Part shown: one piece after another, positions 44,352-54,584 of the stretch | Layout: each line of letters starts with the position of its first letter | Position numbering within the stretch: position 1 is the stretch's first letter | DNA from: Amphritea atlantica | GTDB taxonomy: Bacteria; Pseudomonadota; Gammaproteobacteria; Pseudomonadales; Balneatricaceae | NCBI RefSeq assembly: GCF_018860855.1 | Contig: NZ_JAHKQE010000023.1 | Location: forward strand, 124,001 to 188,000 | DNA length: 64,000 nt | Reading direction: 5' to 3' | Notes under the pieces: model-generated | Database searches by the model: none | Told to the model about the DNA's origin: nothing | What the model saw: only the letters and a program-made list of their open reading frames with translations | Made by a program: the position numbers and the translations under genes

Positions 44352-45947
44352 TTGCTAACAACCGCTAATATCACTATGCAGTTTGGTGCCAAGCCACTGT
44401 TCGAAAATATCTCTGTTAAGTTTGGTGAGGGTAACCGCTACGGCCTGATCGGAGCGAACGGTTGCGGCAAATCCACCCTGATGAAAATCCTCGGGGGTGA
44501 TCTAGAACCCTCCGCGGGTAACATCAGCAAAGATCCGAACGAACGGATCGGTAAACTGCGGCAGGATCAGTTCGCGTTTGAAGAGTTTAGCGTGATCGAC
44601 ACTGTCATCATGGGCCATACCGAACTGTGGGAGATTAAGCAGGAACGGGATCGCATCTATAGCCTGCCTGAGATGACCGAAGAGGAAGGTATTCAAGTTG
44701 CCGAACTGGAAGTTGAATTTGCCGAGCTCGATGGTTATACCGCCGAATCCCGCGCCGGCGAACTGCTGCTCGGTCTGGATATCCCTACCGCACAGCATTT
44801 CGGCCCGATGAGCGAAGTGGCGCCCGGCTGGAAACTACGAGTATTGCTGGCTCAGGCCCTGTTTGCCGATCCCGATATTCTGCTGCTCGACGAACCTACC
44901 AACAACTTGGATATCAACACCATCCGTTGGTTGGAAGGCGTATTAAACGACCGTAACAGCACCATGGTTATCATCTCCCACGACCGTCACTTTCTAAACT
45001 CAGTCTGCACCCATATGGCTGACTTGGATTACGGTGAGCTACGACTTTATCCCGGTAACTATGACGATTATATGATCGCCTCTACCGCCCTGCAGGAGCG
45101 TCTGCAATCGGATAATGCCAAGAAAAAAGCCCAAATTGCCGAACTGCGTAGTTTCGTTAGCCGCTTTTCCGCCAATGCCTCTAAAGCCAAACAGGCCACG
45201 TCGCGGGCGCGTCAGATTGAAAAAATCGAACTGAACGATATTAAACCGTCCAGTCGTCAAAGCCCCTATATCCGCTTTGATCAAGAGAAAAAGCTGCACC
45301 GTTTAGCCCTTGAAGTCGAAGGGCTCACCAAGGGTTATGGCGGCGAGCCATTAATCAAAGATCTCAGCATGATGGTCGAAGTGGGTGAACGCATCGCAAT
45401 TATCGGCCCTAACGGTATCGGTAAAACCACCCTATTGAAGAGCCTACAGGGTGAGCTTGAGCTGGACGCTGGGGAAGTCAAATGGTCTGAAAACAGTAAC
45501 ATTGGTTACTATGCTCAGGACCATGCCCACGACTTTGCCGAAGAGAGCAACCTGTTTGACTGGATGTCCCAGTGGACTAAATCCGGCTCAGACGAACAGG
45601 TTATTCGTGCTTCTTTGGGCCGGATGCTGTTCTCTCAAAATGAGATTAAAAAATCCGTCAAGGTACTTTCCGGTGGTGAAAAAGGCCGTATGCTGCTGGG
45701 TAAACTGATCCTGCAACAGCCCAATATTCTGCTGATGGATGAGCCGACCAACCACATGGATATGGAATCGATTGAAGCGTTGAACCTTGCGTTGGAGAAC
45801 TTCGATGGCACGCTGATTTTTGTCAGCCATGACCGTGAGTTCGTCTCTTCCCTGGCCACCCGTATTATCGATATGAAAGAAGACGGCCTGACCGACTTCC
45901 ATGGTGGTTATGAAGAGTATCTGAAGAAACAGGGTATTGCCGGCTGA
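44352..45947 (+). CDS. ybiT: ABC-F family ATPase (YbiT-like)
   Basis: A soluble 531-residue ABC-F protein with two ATP-binding domains: [17 protein letters not shown] and [18 protein letters not shown] in the first, [33 protein letters not shown] and [19 protein letters not shown] in the second, joined by an interdomain linker with basic residues. The start is a TTG at 44352, because the protein must begin [12 protein letters not shown] as in YbiT. ABC-F proteins bind the ribosomal E site and relieve stalls. It is monocistronic, with a strong terminator. Confidence 0.94.
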   Translation: MLTTANITMQFGAKPLFENISVKFGEGNRYGLIGANGCGKSTLMKILGGDLEPSAGNISKDPNERIGKLRQDQFAFEEFSVIDTVIMGHTELWEIKQERDRIYSLPEMTEEEGIQVAELEVEFAELDGYTAESRAGELLLGLDIPTAQHFGPMSEVAPGWKLRVLLAQALFADPDILLLDEPTNNLDINTIRWLEGVLNDRNSTMVIISHDRHFLNSVCTHMADLDYGELRLYPGNYDDYMIASTALQERLQSDNAKKKAQIAELRSFVSRFSANASKAKQATSRARQIEKIELNDIKPSSRQSPYIRFDQEKKLHRLALEVEGLTKGYGGEPLIKDLSMMVEVGERIAIIGPNGIGKTTLLKSLQGELELDAGEVKWSENSNIGYYAQDHAHDFAEESNLFDWMSQWTKSGSDEQVIRASLGRMLFSQNEIKKSVKVLSGGEKGRMLLGKLILQQPNILLMDEPTNHMDMESIEALNLALENFDGTLIFVSHDREFVSSLATRIIDMKEDGLTDFHGGYEEYLKKQGIAG

Positions 45948-46002
45948 TCCAGCTCAATTGAGCCGCACTTGTTGGTATACGACAGGCGGCAACCCACTTA
46001 CG

Positions 46003-46036
46003 AAAAAGCCAGCCCTTAATCGAGCTGGCTTTTTTT
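46003..46036. terminator. Terminator after ybiT
   Basis: AAAAAGCCAGC (46003-46013) and GCTGGCTTTTTTT (46024-46036) form a stem with flanking A and T runs, between the convergent ybiT and nosL genes, so it can serve both directions. Confidence 0.9.
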
Positions 46037-46081
46037 GTTTAACCGACAATCTTATTGACTGGCTTTTAGTGAGTAATTCGC

Positions 46082-46627
46082 TCAGTGCGCGTTGCCCGAC
46101 ATCCCCGGCAGTGAAGCATCGGTGCTCATGCTATTCATACTCACCAGTAGATCCAAGGTAATCTCGTCAAAACGATAGACCTTCCCCCCTTGTGAGGCGG
46201 CAAAAGCATCCGCATCCGCCTGAGTTGAGAAGCTCGCCAACGTTGGCCCCATCGCACCACGCTTACCGTGACCGACCACATAAAAAGCCTTTCTGGCATC
46301 GATATAGGCTTCATCCTCGGGATGATCCCAAGGTGTCACCGCCATATCGTGCACAAAGACCTCCTGAATATTGTGTTGATTTTCAGGATCGACAATAAAA
46401 GCAAACATATCTCGAGTGGAACAGAAACGCATATTACCATGATGTCCTTTAGCATAAAGCTGCCCCTTCGGGCCGGGAAAATTAGTAATAATCATGCCAC
46501 ACAGATGGCACTCAGCACCGCTTTCAATAGCGATAACCTGATGTACCATCCGCTCTTTTTCATCGTCGCCACAACCGCTCAGGAAGGCCAACGGCATAAT
46601 CAGCAACAGTTTTAACCAATGTTTCAT
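46082..46627 (-). CDS. nosL: Nitrous oxide reductase accessory lipoprotein NosL
   Basis: A 181-residue copper chaperone with lipobox LSGC (Cys19) and the NosL motif ESGAECHLCGMIITNFPGPKG, in which the Cys-x-x-Cys-Gly-Met group binds Cu(I). Family members are lipid-anchored in the periplasm and deliver copper to the NosDFY machinery for the CuZ centre. The C-terminus ends in a Met/His-rich stretch (MNSMSTDASLPGMSGNAH) that could also bind copper. It is the last gene of nosRZDFYL and its ATG shares a base with the nosY stop. Confidence 0.95.
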   Translation of the reverse strand: MKHWLKLLLIMPLAFLSGCGDDEKERMVHQVIAIESGAECHLCGMIITNFPGPKGQLYAKGHHGNMRFCSTRDMFAFIVDPENQHNIQEVFVHDMAVTPWDHPEDEAYIDARKAFYVVGHGKRGAMGPTLASFSTQADADAFAASQGGKVYRFDEITLDLLVSMNSMSTDASLPGMSGNAH

Positions 46628-47454
46628 TATAAGCCTCGCTTATTAAAGATCGCCATCGCTAACCCCACCGGTAATGCCAGCCATACCAACAGGCCAGCCA
46701 ATAACGCCCCAATTGAGAATTGCGACTGCTGGGCGATAGCCATCAAGCCGGTTAGGTTCTGATCGGCAAAATAGGTAATATTCACTAGGCGGAAAATATC
46801 CGTTGGATTTAATAACAAGAGATAGGGGAACAGCGTCTCATCCACATTGCCTTGAGTCGTGACCAGCACCCCTAACAGACCAAGATCAAAGACGAGCACA
46901 AACACAAACCAGGTGATTAGCGCGATACCGGCGGCCTTCGACTTTTCCGAAACCGATACACTAATGACATAAGCAATGGCGATAAAAATCCACCCTAGCA
47001 GCATCGCTGAGAAGATGAACACCGCATAGGGACCAATCAACTCATCCCAACGGGTCGTACCGGAGAAAGCCCCCATCATAATCGCCGATGAGCCAAACCC
47101 CACCAGTGTTGAAAAGGCCATCACGGCACCCTGCCCCATCATTTTACCGAGCAGCAACTGCCAACGGGATAAGGGATAGGTCATTAACAGCAGTAGCGTG
47201 CCATTTTCATCTTCACCGACCACCCCATCATAGGCCAGCATCAACGCAATCAGCGGAATGATAAATACCGCTAAACTCGCCAAACTGACAATGGTAGAAG
47301 ACAGGGAGGTAAAGCCGACTTTACCCGCTGCAGCGGCGCCAAAATAAGCCAATCCGATCGCCAATACGGCAAAAATAATACAGATCGATAACACCCAGCG
47401 ATTACGTAAACCATCGCGAAACTCTTTATTCGCAACCGTCAGAATAGCTCTCAT
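46627..47454 (-). CDS. nosY: ABC transporter permease NosY
   Basis: A 275-residue membrane protein with six helices of the ABC-2 type (KEFRDGLRNRWVLSICIIFA, AYDGVVGEDENGTLLLLMTYPLSR) that matches NosY. With NosF and NosD it forms the complex that transmits ATP-driven changes to periplasmic NosD for CuZ assembly. It overlaps nosF by four bases (ATGA) and nosL by one. Confidence 0.95.
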   Translation of the reverse strand: MRAILTVANKEFRDGLRNRWVLSICIIFAVLAIGLAYFGAAAAGKVGFTSLSSTIVSLASLAVFIIPLIALMLAYDGVVGEDENGTLLLLMTYPLSRWQLLLGKMMGQGAVMAFSTLVGFGSSAIMMGAFSGTTRWDELIGPYAVFIFSAMLLGWIFIAIAYVISVSVSEKSKAAGIALITWFVFVLVFDLGLLGVLVTTQGNVDETLFPYLLLLNPTDIFRLVNITYFADQNLTGLMAIAQQSQFSIGALLAGLLVWLALPVGLAMAIFNKRGL

Positions 47455-48389
47455 TGGACAAACTCCTGGGTCGATATCGCACCCGTTTGGGTATGGGAGG
47501 TAATAAAATGGGTATACAGATTTTCCAGCGAAGGCAGCTGCACATCGAGGTTTTGCAATCCAGGCAACCCGATCAATTGTTGCATCGTGGCCATTTTCTC
47601 GGGCAGCGGAACCTCCAGCCTGGTGCCATCACCATCCTGTTTTGCGCTAGCCGTTAGATGCTCAGGAAGTGTTAGCCCCTCACCCTGCACATGAAAGATG
47701 GCGGGCAAATTTGCCTGTTGCCGCAGATCGTTGATACTACCTTCAGCCAGCAGTTTACCCTGCCCTAGAATCAGCGCCCGATCGATATATTTTTCGACCC
47801 CAGGCAATACATGGGAGCACAAAATAACGGTACAACCCTGCTGTTTCAGCTGCTCTATCCGGCGATAAAAATCTTGGGTAGCGATCGGGTCTAAGCCCAC
47901 GGTGGGTTCATCCAGCAGTAACAGTTTAGGCTCACCCAACAATGCCTGTGCCAACCCCAAGCGCTGTCGCATCCCTTTAGAGTAGGTTTTTACTCGACGT
48001 TTACCCGCCTGTTCAAGCCCTACCTGCGCCAATAAGCCCTGACAGTTTTGCTTTGCGACACCTTTGAGCCGAGCAAAATATTGCAACACCTCAAGCCCTG
48101 TTAGCTGATCGTAAAAGCTCACATTCTCCTGTAGAAAACCCAATTTACGGCGCAGATTACGGGCTTCTGATTGGGTCGGATCTTCACCAAACACTCTCAC
48201 TTGACCGGAGCTCGCTTCAATCAAGCCTAAAATCAATTTGATAGTGGTGGTCTTACCCGCTCCGTTATGACCAAACAGCCCCAGAACTTCACCCTGACGT
48301 AATGTTAAATTAAGCTGACTCAACGCACTTACGCCCTGATATTGCTTCTCAACCTGCTGCAGTTCAACAATGTTATTTGCACTTCTCAT
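47451..48389 (-). CDS. nosF: ABC transporter ATP-binding protein NosF
   Basis: A 312-residue ATPase with GLFGHNGAGKTTTIKLIL (Walker A), TYSKGMRQRLGLAQALLGEP (signature) and KLLLLDEPTVGLDPIATQDF (Walker B), then a C-terminal domain of about 90 residues with QLPSLENLYTHFITSHT. Together with NosDY it powers copper-centre assembly in NosZ. It begins one base after the nosD stop and overlaps nosY. Confidence 0.95.
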   Translation of the reverse strand: MRSANNIVELQQVEKQYQGVSALSQLNLTLRQGEVLGLFGHNGAGKTTTIKLILGLIEASSGQVRVFGEDPTQSEARNLRRKLGFLQENVSFYDQLTGLEVLQYFARLKGVAKQNCQGLLAQVGLEQAGKRRVKTYSKGMRQRLGLAQALLGEPKLLLLDEPTVGLDPIATQDFYRRIEQLKQQGCTVILCSHVLPGVEKYIDRALILGQGKLLAEGSINDLRQQANLPAIFHVQGEGLTLPEHLTASAKQDGDGTRLEVPLPEKMATMQQLIGLPGLQNLDVQLPSLENLYTHFITSHTQTGAISTQEFVQ

Positions 48390-48390
48390 A

Positions 48391-49749
48391 TCAATTCTCG
48401 ACCCACTGTTCGCGGTTTAATACCGGTGTCACACTTGAACTAACCGCTGTAGGAGCGGCAAGTGAGGCCGGAATCGTCATTAACGGGTGGCTATCCAACA
48501 CCCCAGGAGATTTCAGCACCGGAAACTGACGCTGCACCCAACGCAAAGTTTCCACGGCAGGGCTATTAAGCAGCAACTTGGCCGAGGGGAACTTCCATAA
48601 CAGCTGATCAACACTGTCATTCGGCTCATACACCACATCACCAATACCATCGCTGTCCATATCCCAACCCAAATAATCACTCCAGAAATTCCCTACCCCT
48701 ACATCAGACCAATCTTGCGTGGTGGTTGCCACATACTTGACCTGTTCTTTATTACTCACAAAGGCATTGCCGCTAAGAATATTTTGTTCTGAACCGGCGG
48801 TCAGATGAATGCCGATATCACTCTGGGCAAATAAATTATCGCGCACCTCATTAAATAACGAGTTATAGATAAACAGCGCCTTGCCTTCGAGGCCGGTTAA
48901 ATTGGTTTGCTGCTGCATGTGAGGATTGTGGGCATTCTGTACCCCGACCACCTGATTCCCCTGAAGCAGAGAGTTGGTGATGTAGTTCATTAAAATGCCG
49001 TAGTTGGCATCATTTTCAGAGCGATTATCGATAACCGTCAGATACTTAGACTGCATCAACGCATAGCCGGTACGGGTGTTGCGAGTCACATTATTCTCAA
49101 TAAGATTATGATAAGAGTACATATAGTGCACGCCATAGCGCAGATCGTGCAGGTAATTACCCACCAGCTCATTCTTATTACTGGTATCGATATAGATACC
49201 ATCGCGGGTGTGCCACACCTCATTATCCCGGGCGACCGTACCGGTCACATTATAGAGATGGATACCGTTACCCCGATCTGAGGAACGTATAGCCTGATCA
49301 CCTTCGATTCTATTAGCAACAATCTGGGTACCGGCAGTTGCATCAACCCAGATACCAAACCCACCGCCTTGTAAATAATTATGTTCAATACGGGTATTTT
49401 TCGCCGCACGGGAGACAAACACACCGGCATCTAGGGTGGTCAGATTGACACCCCAGTTTTGAATTTTCAAATGATGAATATAGCTACCGGCCGCATCGAT
49501 TTTCAGTACATGACCCTGATGGTTACCATCGAGGATAGCGTCACCATCACTGCTAAGTTCGACTGGTTGCGAAATAATAAAGTTGCCCTGATAGGTGCCC
49601 GCCGCTAAGACGAGCTGATCACCGGGCTGGGCCTGATTTAAATACTGTTGTAGGTTTTCAGACGGTGCTACATTAATCACCGCTGCCTGAGCTGAAAGCC
49701 CCAAAAAGAGGCCCACAAGCCCCCATATCCAGGCAGAACGAAAAGCCAT
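48391..49749 (-). CDS. nosD: Nitrous oxide reductase maturation protein NosD
   Basis: A 452-residue exported protein with signal peptide (IWGLVGLFLGLSAQAAV) and a right-handed parallel beta-helix of repeated turns (IEHNYLQGGGFGIWVDA, DGIYIDTSNKNELVGNYL, NLIENNVTRNTRTGYALM, YGILMNYITNSLLQGNQV), which is the NosD/CASH fold. NosD docks on NosFY and passes copper from NosL to NosZ. AGGAG lies 6 bases before the ATG. The 195-base gap from nosZ holds several hairpins. Confidence 0.95.
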   Translation of the reverse strand: MAFRSAWIWGLVGLFLGLSAQAAVINVAPSENLQQYLNQAQPGDQLVLAAGTYQGNFIISQPVELSSDGDAILDGNHQGHVLKIDAAGSYIHHLKIQNWGVNLTTLDAGVFVSRAAKNTRIEHNYLQGGGFGIWVDATAGTQIVANRIEGDQAIRSSDRGNGIHLYNVTGTVARDNEVWHTRDGIYIDTSNKNELVGNYLHDLRYGVHYMYSYHNLIENNVTRNTRTGYALMQSKYLTVIDNRSENDANYGILMNYITNSLLQGNQVVGVQNAHNPHMQQQTNLTGLEGKALFIYNSLFNEVRDNLFAQSDIGIHLTAGSEQNILSGNAFVSNKEQVKYVATTTQDWSDVGVGNFWSDYLGWDMDSDGIGDVVYEPNDSVDQLLWKFPSAKLLLNSPAVETLRWVQRQFPVLKSPGVLDSHPLMTIPASLAAPTAVSSSVTPVLNREQWVEN

Positions 49750-49846
49750 ACACCACTCCTTAAGAACAACGCAGAGCTAAGTAATCACCTTCAGCCAGCA
49801 CTCGCTTTGACAAACTAACGACACTAGCAGACACGGCAAAGACAAG

Positions 49847-49932
49847 GCGTCTTAAAACGCAGTATCACTCAGCGATACTTGCTGAGTGAAAAGAGATAGG
49901 GGCTATAAGGTCATGATCTCACCCTATAGCCC
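49847..49932 (-). promoter_or_regulatory. Hairpin series between nosZ and nosD
   Basis: In transcript order: GGGCTATA/TATAGCCC (49900-49907 with 49925-49932), CACTCAGC/GCTGAGTG (49866-49873 with 49881-49888) and GCGT/ACGC (49847-49860, with TTTT in its loop on the minus strand). The third could end transcription weakly. Together they may protect the nosZ 3' end or reduce expression of nosDFYL relative to nosZ. Confidence 0.5.
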
Positions 49933-49944
49933 ATCCAGTTTAGC

Positions 49945-51855
49945 TTATGCTGGAGACACCAACATCCGCCCGCGCATCTCCATATGCAGAGCGTGGCAGA
50001 ACCAGTTACAGTAGTACCAATGTACCCCCGGCTTGTCGGCGATAAAGGTAATGGATGAAGTCTGCTGCGGACTGATCTCCATCTGCACCCCATGGTTCAC
50101 CATACAGAAACCATGACTCACATCTTCGATCTGATCCAAGTTAGTGACCACTACTGTCACCTCATCACCCTGCTTCACACTGAATTCATTCAGGCCGTAG
50201 CTAGGGGCAACCGACGTCATATACACCCGCACTTTATTCCCATCGCGAATCACTTTGCTATCGGTTTCCAAGGTTACGCCATCTTTTTTGGCCATCTCAA
50301 CGGTGGCCGCAAACATCGGATCTTTACGATCATACAGCTTGCGAGTCTTCACTTTAGAGCGATGCACCATGATACAGTCGTGTGGCTCGGCGTATGCAGG
50401 GCCATCATGGATCAGCTTCATCTCATCACCCGATATATCGATCAACTGATCGTTTTCTGGATGCAACGGCCCGCATTTAAGGAAGCGGTCTTTCGAGAAT
50501 TTCTGTAGTGACACCAGATATTTACCATCCACATCGCTGGTTTCACCCATAGTCGTATGGTTATGACCCGGTTGATAATGCACATCCATCTTTTGCACGA
50601 TGTAGTTTACTTTTTCACCGTTATAAAAACGGATCGCTTTATCGATATCCCACTTACAGATCTGACTATCGATAAACAACGTAGTATAACCATGCCCGCG
50701 GTTATCAAACGCCGTATGCAGAGGCCCAAGCCCCAGTTCGACTTCAGCAACAACCGTATCACGCGGCTTAATTTTATCGGCAAACAGATCATCAAACTTA
50801 GCCAGCTCAAACACGGTGACGGTCGGTGACAACTTGCCGTTAGCGATCGCGTATTTACCACCGGGGGCGGTATTAATACCGTGCGGGTTTTTAGGCACAG
50901 GCACATAACGGGTGACATCCGAACCTTTACGGCCGTCTACAACCGGCACATCAGACCCAGGGAAAGTGGTAAATTTACCGGCCTTAACCGCCGCTTCGAT
51001 ACGTTCGATGTTGAAGATAACCAGATGATCACGTTCATTACGCATAGAGCCCGGCAGATCAATCGCACCTTCCGAGTTATAACAGGTAGAGAACGCATAC
51101 TTACCCGTGTAATCGGCATCGGTGTTATCAAGGTTACCATCGACAATAATCTGCCAATCGACCTCCATTGTTTCGGCATTGATACCGTTAAATAGGGTGT
51201 AGTAACCCTCGATATCATCCATATTCAAGCCATTGTTAGGATGGGGAATCCGGAACTCCGCATTGGCAAAAACATACTTAGTGTAAGGTGCCTTTTGTAC
51301 CCGCAAACCATGAATAGCCTGGCAGTTAGGCACGGTAGTAATCTTATCGGTCTTCATAATATCACCGCGGATACGCGCCACACGGGTGTTCGCTTTATCG
51401 TTGATGAAGATATATTTACCGTCATATTGACCGTCGGTCATCGACATATGCGGGTGGTGAGCATCACCGTTTAATGGCGCATTTTCCCCTAGAATCGCTT
51501 TCGATTCGTTGGTCATACCCCAACCGGTTGCACAATCAATATTAAACACCGGGATACGCATCAATTCGCGCATCGAAGGCACACCTAAAATACGCACTTC
51601 ACCGGAATGACCGCCACTCCAGAAACCATAGTACTCATCCAGCTCACCCGGTCCAACCGAATGGTTATTATCGGATGACGCATGTGCCATAGAGGGCATC
51701 AAAGCACCACCCATGGTTGCACCCATAGCCCCAGCAGCCCCCATCAAAGCAGCGGAGCCCCCGAGGAACAAACGACGACTTAGCTTTACATGCTCTGAAG
51801 CCTGCGGATCTTCAGTATCGATAGTCGGAAGATTCTTATCTTTTGGATCTATCAT
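49945..51855 (-). CDS. nosZ: Nitrous oxide reductase (clade I, Tat-exported)
   Basis: From the ATG at 51855 (GGAG 9 bases upstream) the enzyme is 636 residues. It has a Tat signal (SRRLFLGGSAALMGAAGAMG), a seven-bladed propeller with CuZ-ligand histidines in DAHHPHMSMTDG, CQAIHGLRV, LGLGPLHTAF, YQPGHNHTTMG and AEPHDCIMVH, and a C-terminal cupredoxin with the CuA set in WYYCNWFCHALHMEMRGRM. It reduces N2O to N2 in the periplasm, the last step of denitrification. No nir or nor genes are visible in this window, so the cell may be a full denitrifier or only an N2O reducer. Confidence 0.98.
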   Translation of the reverse strand: MIDPKDKNLPTIDTEDPQASEHVKLSRRLFLGGSAALMGAAGAMGATMGGALMPSMAHASSDNNHSVGPGELDEYYGFWSGGHSGEVRILGVPSMRELMRIPVFNIDCATGWGMTNESKAILGENAPLNGDAHHPHMSMTDGQYDGKYIFINDKANTRVARIRGDIMKTDKITTVPNCQAIHGLRVQKAPYTKYVFANAEFRIPHPNNGLNMDDIEGYYTLFNGINAETMEVDWQIIVDGNLDNTDADYTGKYAFSTCYNSEGAIDLPGSMRNERDHLVIFNIERIEAAVKAGKFTTFPGSDVPVVDGRKGSDVTRYVPVPKNPHGINTAPGGKYAIANGKLSPTVTVFELAKFDDLFADKIKPRDTVVAEVELGLGPLHTAFDNRGHGYTTLFIDSQICKWDIDKAIRFYNGEKVNYIVQKMDVHYQPGHNHTTMGETSDVDGKYLVSLQKFSKDRFLKCGPLHPENDQLIDISGDEMKLIHDGPAYAEPHDCIMVHRSKVKTRKLYDRKDPMFAATVEMAKKDGVTLETDSKVIRDGNKVRVYMTSVAPSYGLNEFSVKQGDEVTVVVTNLDQIEDVSHGFCMVNHGVQMEISPQQTSSITFIADKPGVHWYYCNWFCHALHMEMRGRMLVSPA

Positions 51856-51945
51856 GGTGTTGATCTCCACACAATATACGCCAGAATTCATTTCTGGACT
51901 GGATTTAATTTAAACGCCCAACCCGCGGCTGGCCGTTAATCGACA

Positions 51946-54099
51946 TCACTGGATTTGCACCACAGGAATGTCACTTAAAGCAGCATCTTGTTTCGCTTTT
52001 TTACGTTTTTTAACCACCAGAGGAGGACATTTATCATCCCGATAATAGGTCACCTGGCAATCAAGACACTGGTGGCATTCGTTGGCATTAATATGGCCAT
52101 CTGGATGAATTGCCTGAATCTCACACTCGTTAGCGCACACCTTGCAGGGCTGACCACACTCCTTACGACGTTTCAGCCAGTCAAATAGACGTAGTCGAGC
52201 AGGAATCGCCAGCGCAGCCCCCAGAGGACAGACATAACGGCAATACACTTTGCGGGTAAATAGGTTGATGACTAACAGGAAGATGGCATAGAACACATAA
52301 CCCCAATCACGCTGAAACTTAAGCAAGAACGTGGTTTTAAATGGCTCGATCTCAGCATAGCGTTCGGCTTCAGCGAGAGACTCCAGTGACACCGCAAATA
52401 ACCCCAGCAGAATCACATATTTCAACGCCCACAGCCGCTCATGCACTGCGAATGGAATCTCGAACTGTCGAATTTTAAAGAATCGAGCGACTTCATTAAT
52501 CAGCTCTTGCAGGGCACCGAACGGGCAGAGCCAACCGCAAAAGATCCCCCGTCCCCACAGCAGCATGGTCATCGCCACGAATCCCCAGAGAATAAACAGC
52601 ATCGGATCCAGCAAAAACAGATCCCAGCGGAAATCATCTTTGAGCGCATGAACAAAGGTAAAGACGTTCACCACCGATAGTTGACCGAGGGTATACCAAC
52701 CAATAAAGAACACCGTAAATACGAGGTAAACCCGACGAATACCGTGCATCAAGCGTGGATAACGCACCAACACATCCTGAATAAAGATCACGATAAACAG
52801 AACCACCAGCGCCACGCATAACACGCCAATCTGAAAAGCGCGCTCTTTCCAAATAGATACCCATAACGCTTCAGGCTCGGGTTCAACAATAGGCGCTGGC
52901 CGATCGAGATATTTCTCAGGGGTCAGATAATCCGCATGAAAACTGGTAAAAATACTGTCTAACGCACCGACTTGACGGCGCACTAATAACTCAAGCTGCC
53001 AAGGTGTTCCAAGATCAAAATCATACTGGTGACGCACAATAAAGATCGCCATCTCCCTAAAGCCTGGGAAACCATCGATATAGACATCGTCTAAGCGGTA
53101 ATAATCCGTATCATGGAAGCTGATAACCTTGCCAGACTGCTGCAACTGAGTCCGGTCAAAAATGCCACCACGGACATAACCATTACCTTTGAATGAGTAC
53201 TGCCCTTCTCCCATCACTGCCAGCGCTTGATCACCCTCCTCTAGTTCGCCCATCAGCCAGTTATACTGCTCATCACCGAGCAGGTTGCGACCAATAGTGG
53301 GAATATTCAGAGGGGCATAGAACATATCGATAAACATGCGCTGCTGACGATCTTGATCTGGCTCTCCTTGTGTCGCCGCCGCAGTGCCCTCAAAGGCTTT
53401 ATCGATGTCCGCTTCCACTAACATTAAGCGGCGGATAGAGCCGTCACCGGTGAGTGTTTGCCAATCGGCTGGTACAAACAGATCGGGCTTTATCGTTGCC
53501 GGAGGTGTTGCCGCCTGTTCTGACATTCCCGCCAGCCCCATAATCTGAGCAAACCGACGCGCCGAACGCATAATGGATTCGTTCACCACCATCACTGTCA
53601 CTGTCGCGCCGGAAATAACGTCAACGTTAACAGCATCGCTATTATTACCCGCCCCGACACGTACCTGATCGCTCACATTCAACCCGATATAAGCGGCCAC
53701 AAAATCAAACAGTTTCTGCTCTGGAATACCCACCAGCAAAATAGGCTCATGGTGTTCCAGCACCCGAGTGCCACGAATCTTGCCATCGACATCCATCATC
53801 ACCAGCGTATTTACCGGCTTACCTGAATAGGCGGGAATTTTCACCACATCGTTGGTTTCAAAGGCGTAACCCAGTACCTCTTCGCCGTTATAGACAGTCC
53901 AAGCCAACGCTTTACCTTCCGCCACGGGCAACTTTTCACCAATGGAAGTCGCTTGCGAAAAAACCTCTTTAATGGAATCTAACGCTTGAGATTCGGTCAC
54001 CGGTACCATTGCGCCAACCACCGATGAAAAAACGATCGCCACGATAAGGCAAACACGTGAAAAAAGAGACTGGGGGAACAATCGGTCAATAAATCGCAC
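51946..54099 (-). CDS. nosR: NosR, membrane flavo-iron-sulfur protein for N2O reduction
   Basis: A 717-residue membrane protein starting at a GTG with AGGAT 6 bases upstream. It has a signal/anchor, a periplasmic FMN-binding domain with the flavinylation motif DVISGATVTVMVV, several membrane helices, the polyferredoxin-like boxes CGWLCPFGALQEL and CRYVCPLGAALAIP, and two C-terminal ferredoxin-like 4Fe-4S sets (CGQPCKVCANEC, CHQCLDCQVTYY). It passes electrons from quinol to NosZ and is needed for nos expression in some species. The flavin transferase (NosX/ApbE) is not in this cluster. Confidence 0.97.
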   Translation of the reverse strand: MRFIDRLFPQSLFSRVCLIVAIVFSSVVGAMVPVTESQALDSIKEVFSQATSIGEKLPVAEGKALAWTVYNGEEVLGYAFETNDVVKIPAYSGKPVNTLVMMDVDGKIRGTRVLEHHEPILLVGIPEQKLFDFVAAYIGLNVSDQVRVGAGNNSDAVNVDVISGATVTVMVVNESIMRSARRFAQIMGLAGMSEQAATPPATIKPDLFVPADWQTLTGDGSIRRLMLVEADIDKAFEGTAAATQGEPDQDRQQRMFIDMFYAPLNIPTIGRNLLGDEQYNWLMGELEEGDQALAVMGEGQYSFKGNGYVRGGIFDRTQLQQSGKVISFHDTDYYRLDDVYIDGFPGFREMAIFIVRHQYDFDLGTPWQLELLVRRQVGALDSIFTSFHADYLTPEKYLDRPAPIVEPEPEALWVSIWKERAFQIGVLCVALVVLFIVIFIQDVLVRYPRLMHGIRRVYLVFTVFFIGWYTLGQLSVVNVFTFVHALKDDFRWDLFLLDPMLFILWGFVAMTMLLWGRGIFCGWLCPFGALQELINEVARFFKIRQFEIPFAVHERLWALKYVILLGLFAVSLESLAEAERYAEIEPFKTTFLLKFQRDWGYVFYAIFLLVINLFTRKVYCRYVCPLGAALAIPARLRLFDWLKRRKECGQPCKVCANECEIQAIHPDGHINANECHQCLDCQVTYYRDDKCPPLVVKKRKKAKQDAALSDIPVVQIQ

Positions 54100-54193
54100 T
54101 TTTATATCCTCACTTGCAAACGAGGTGAATCAGAATCTATAACAACTTGTCGTATCAGGTGGTTTCGCTAAACCTAGCCGATACTAACGGCGA

Positions 54194-54571
54194 CTATTTC
54201 AACCACTGAGTGATCGTAAACGTCATCATATGCTCTTGCTTTAAGCGAGCACGGATCTGCTGACCCGGCTTGAAATCGGTAGCAGATAAACCATCAGCCA
54301 AATTAAACTTCATCTGCATAGCTGACATAGTCCACTCGGGGATAGGCTCGTGCTGCACAATCAACTGGTTTGATTCAGGTAAAATGCGCTTAATGACACC
54401 GACGACAACGACTTCATCGACTATCTCATTCATATTCATACCTGAATGCTGATGCTCGGACTGATGCGCCATCTCGGTAGCACGACTTGAAGGGCTTAGC
54501 ATAAAGGAGACAACCAAGGCTAAGAAAAGAACGGCTAATGTTGCAGGTGAGTATTTAGCTGTGAAAAACAT
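54194..54571 (-). CDS. CusF-like periplasmic copper-binding protein leading the nos cluster
   Basis: From the ATG at 54571 (TTGGAG 6 bases upstream) the product is 125 residues: a signal peptide to about residue 30, a His/Met-rich stretch (MAHQSEHQHSGMNMNE) and a CusF-type OB fold (VGVIKRILPESNQLIVQHEP, ARLKQEHMMTFTITQWLK). The metal site shows His74, Met85 and Met87 in the CusF arrangement, but the tryptophan is at position 80, five before the first Met rather than three as in CusF, and Met82 is extra. It binds Cu(I) by family. Its place before nosR under an FNR-type box suggests that it supplies or buffers copper for NosZ. Confidence 0.88.
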   Translation of the reverse strand: MFFTAKYSPATLAVLFLALVVSFMLSPSSRATEMAHQSEHQHSGMNMNEIVDEVVVVGVIKRILPESNQLIVQHEPIPEWTMSAMQMKFNLADGLSATDFKPGQQIRARLKQEHMMTFTITQWLK

Positions 54572-54584
54572 ATCAGGCTCCAAG

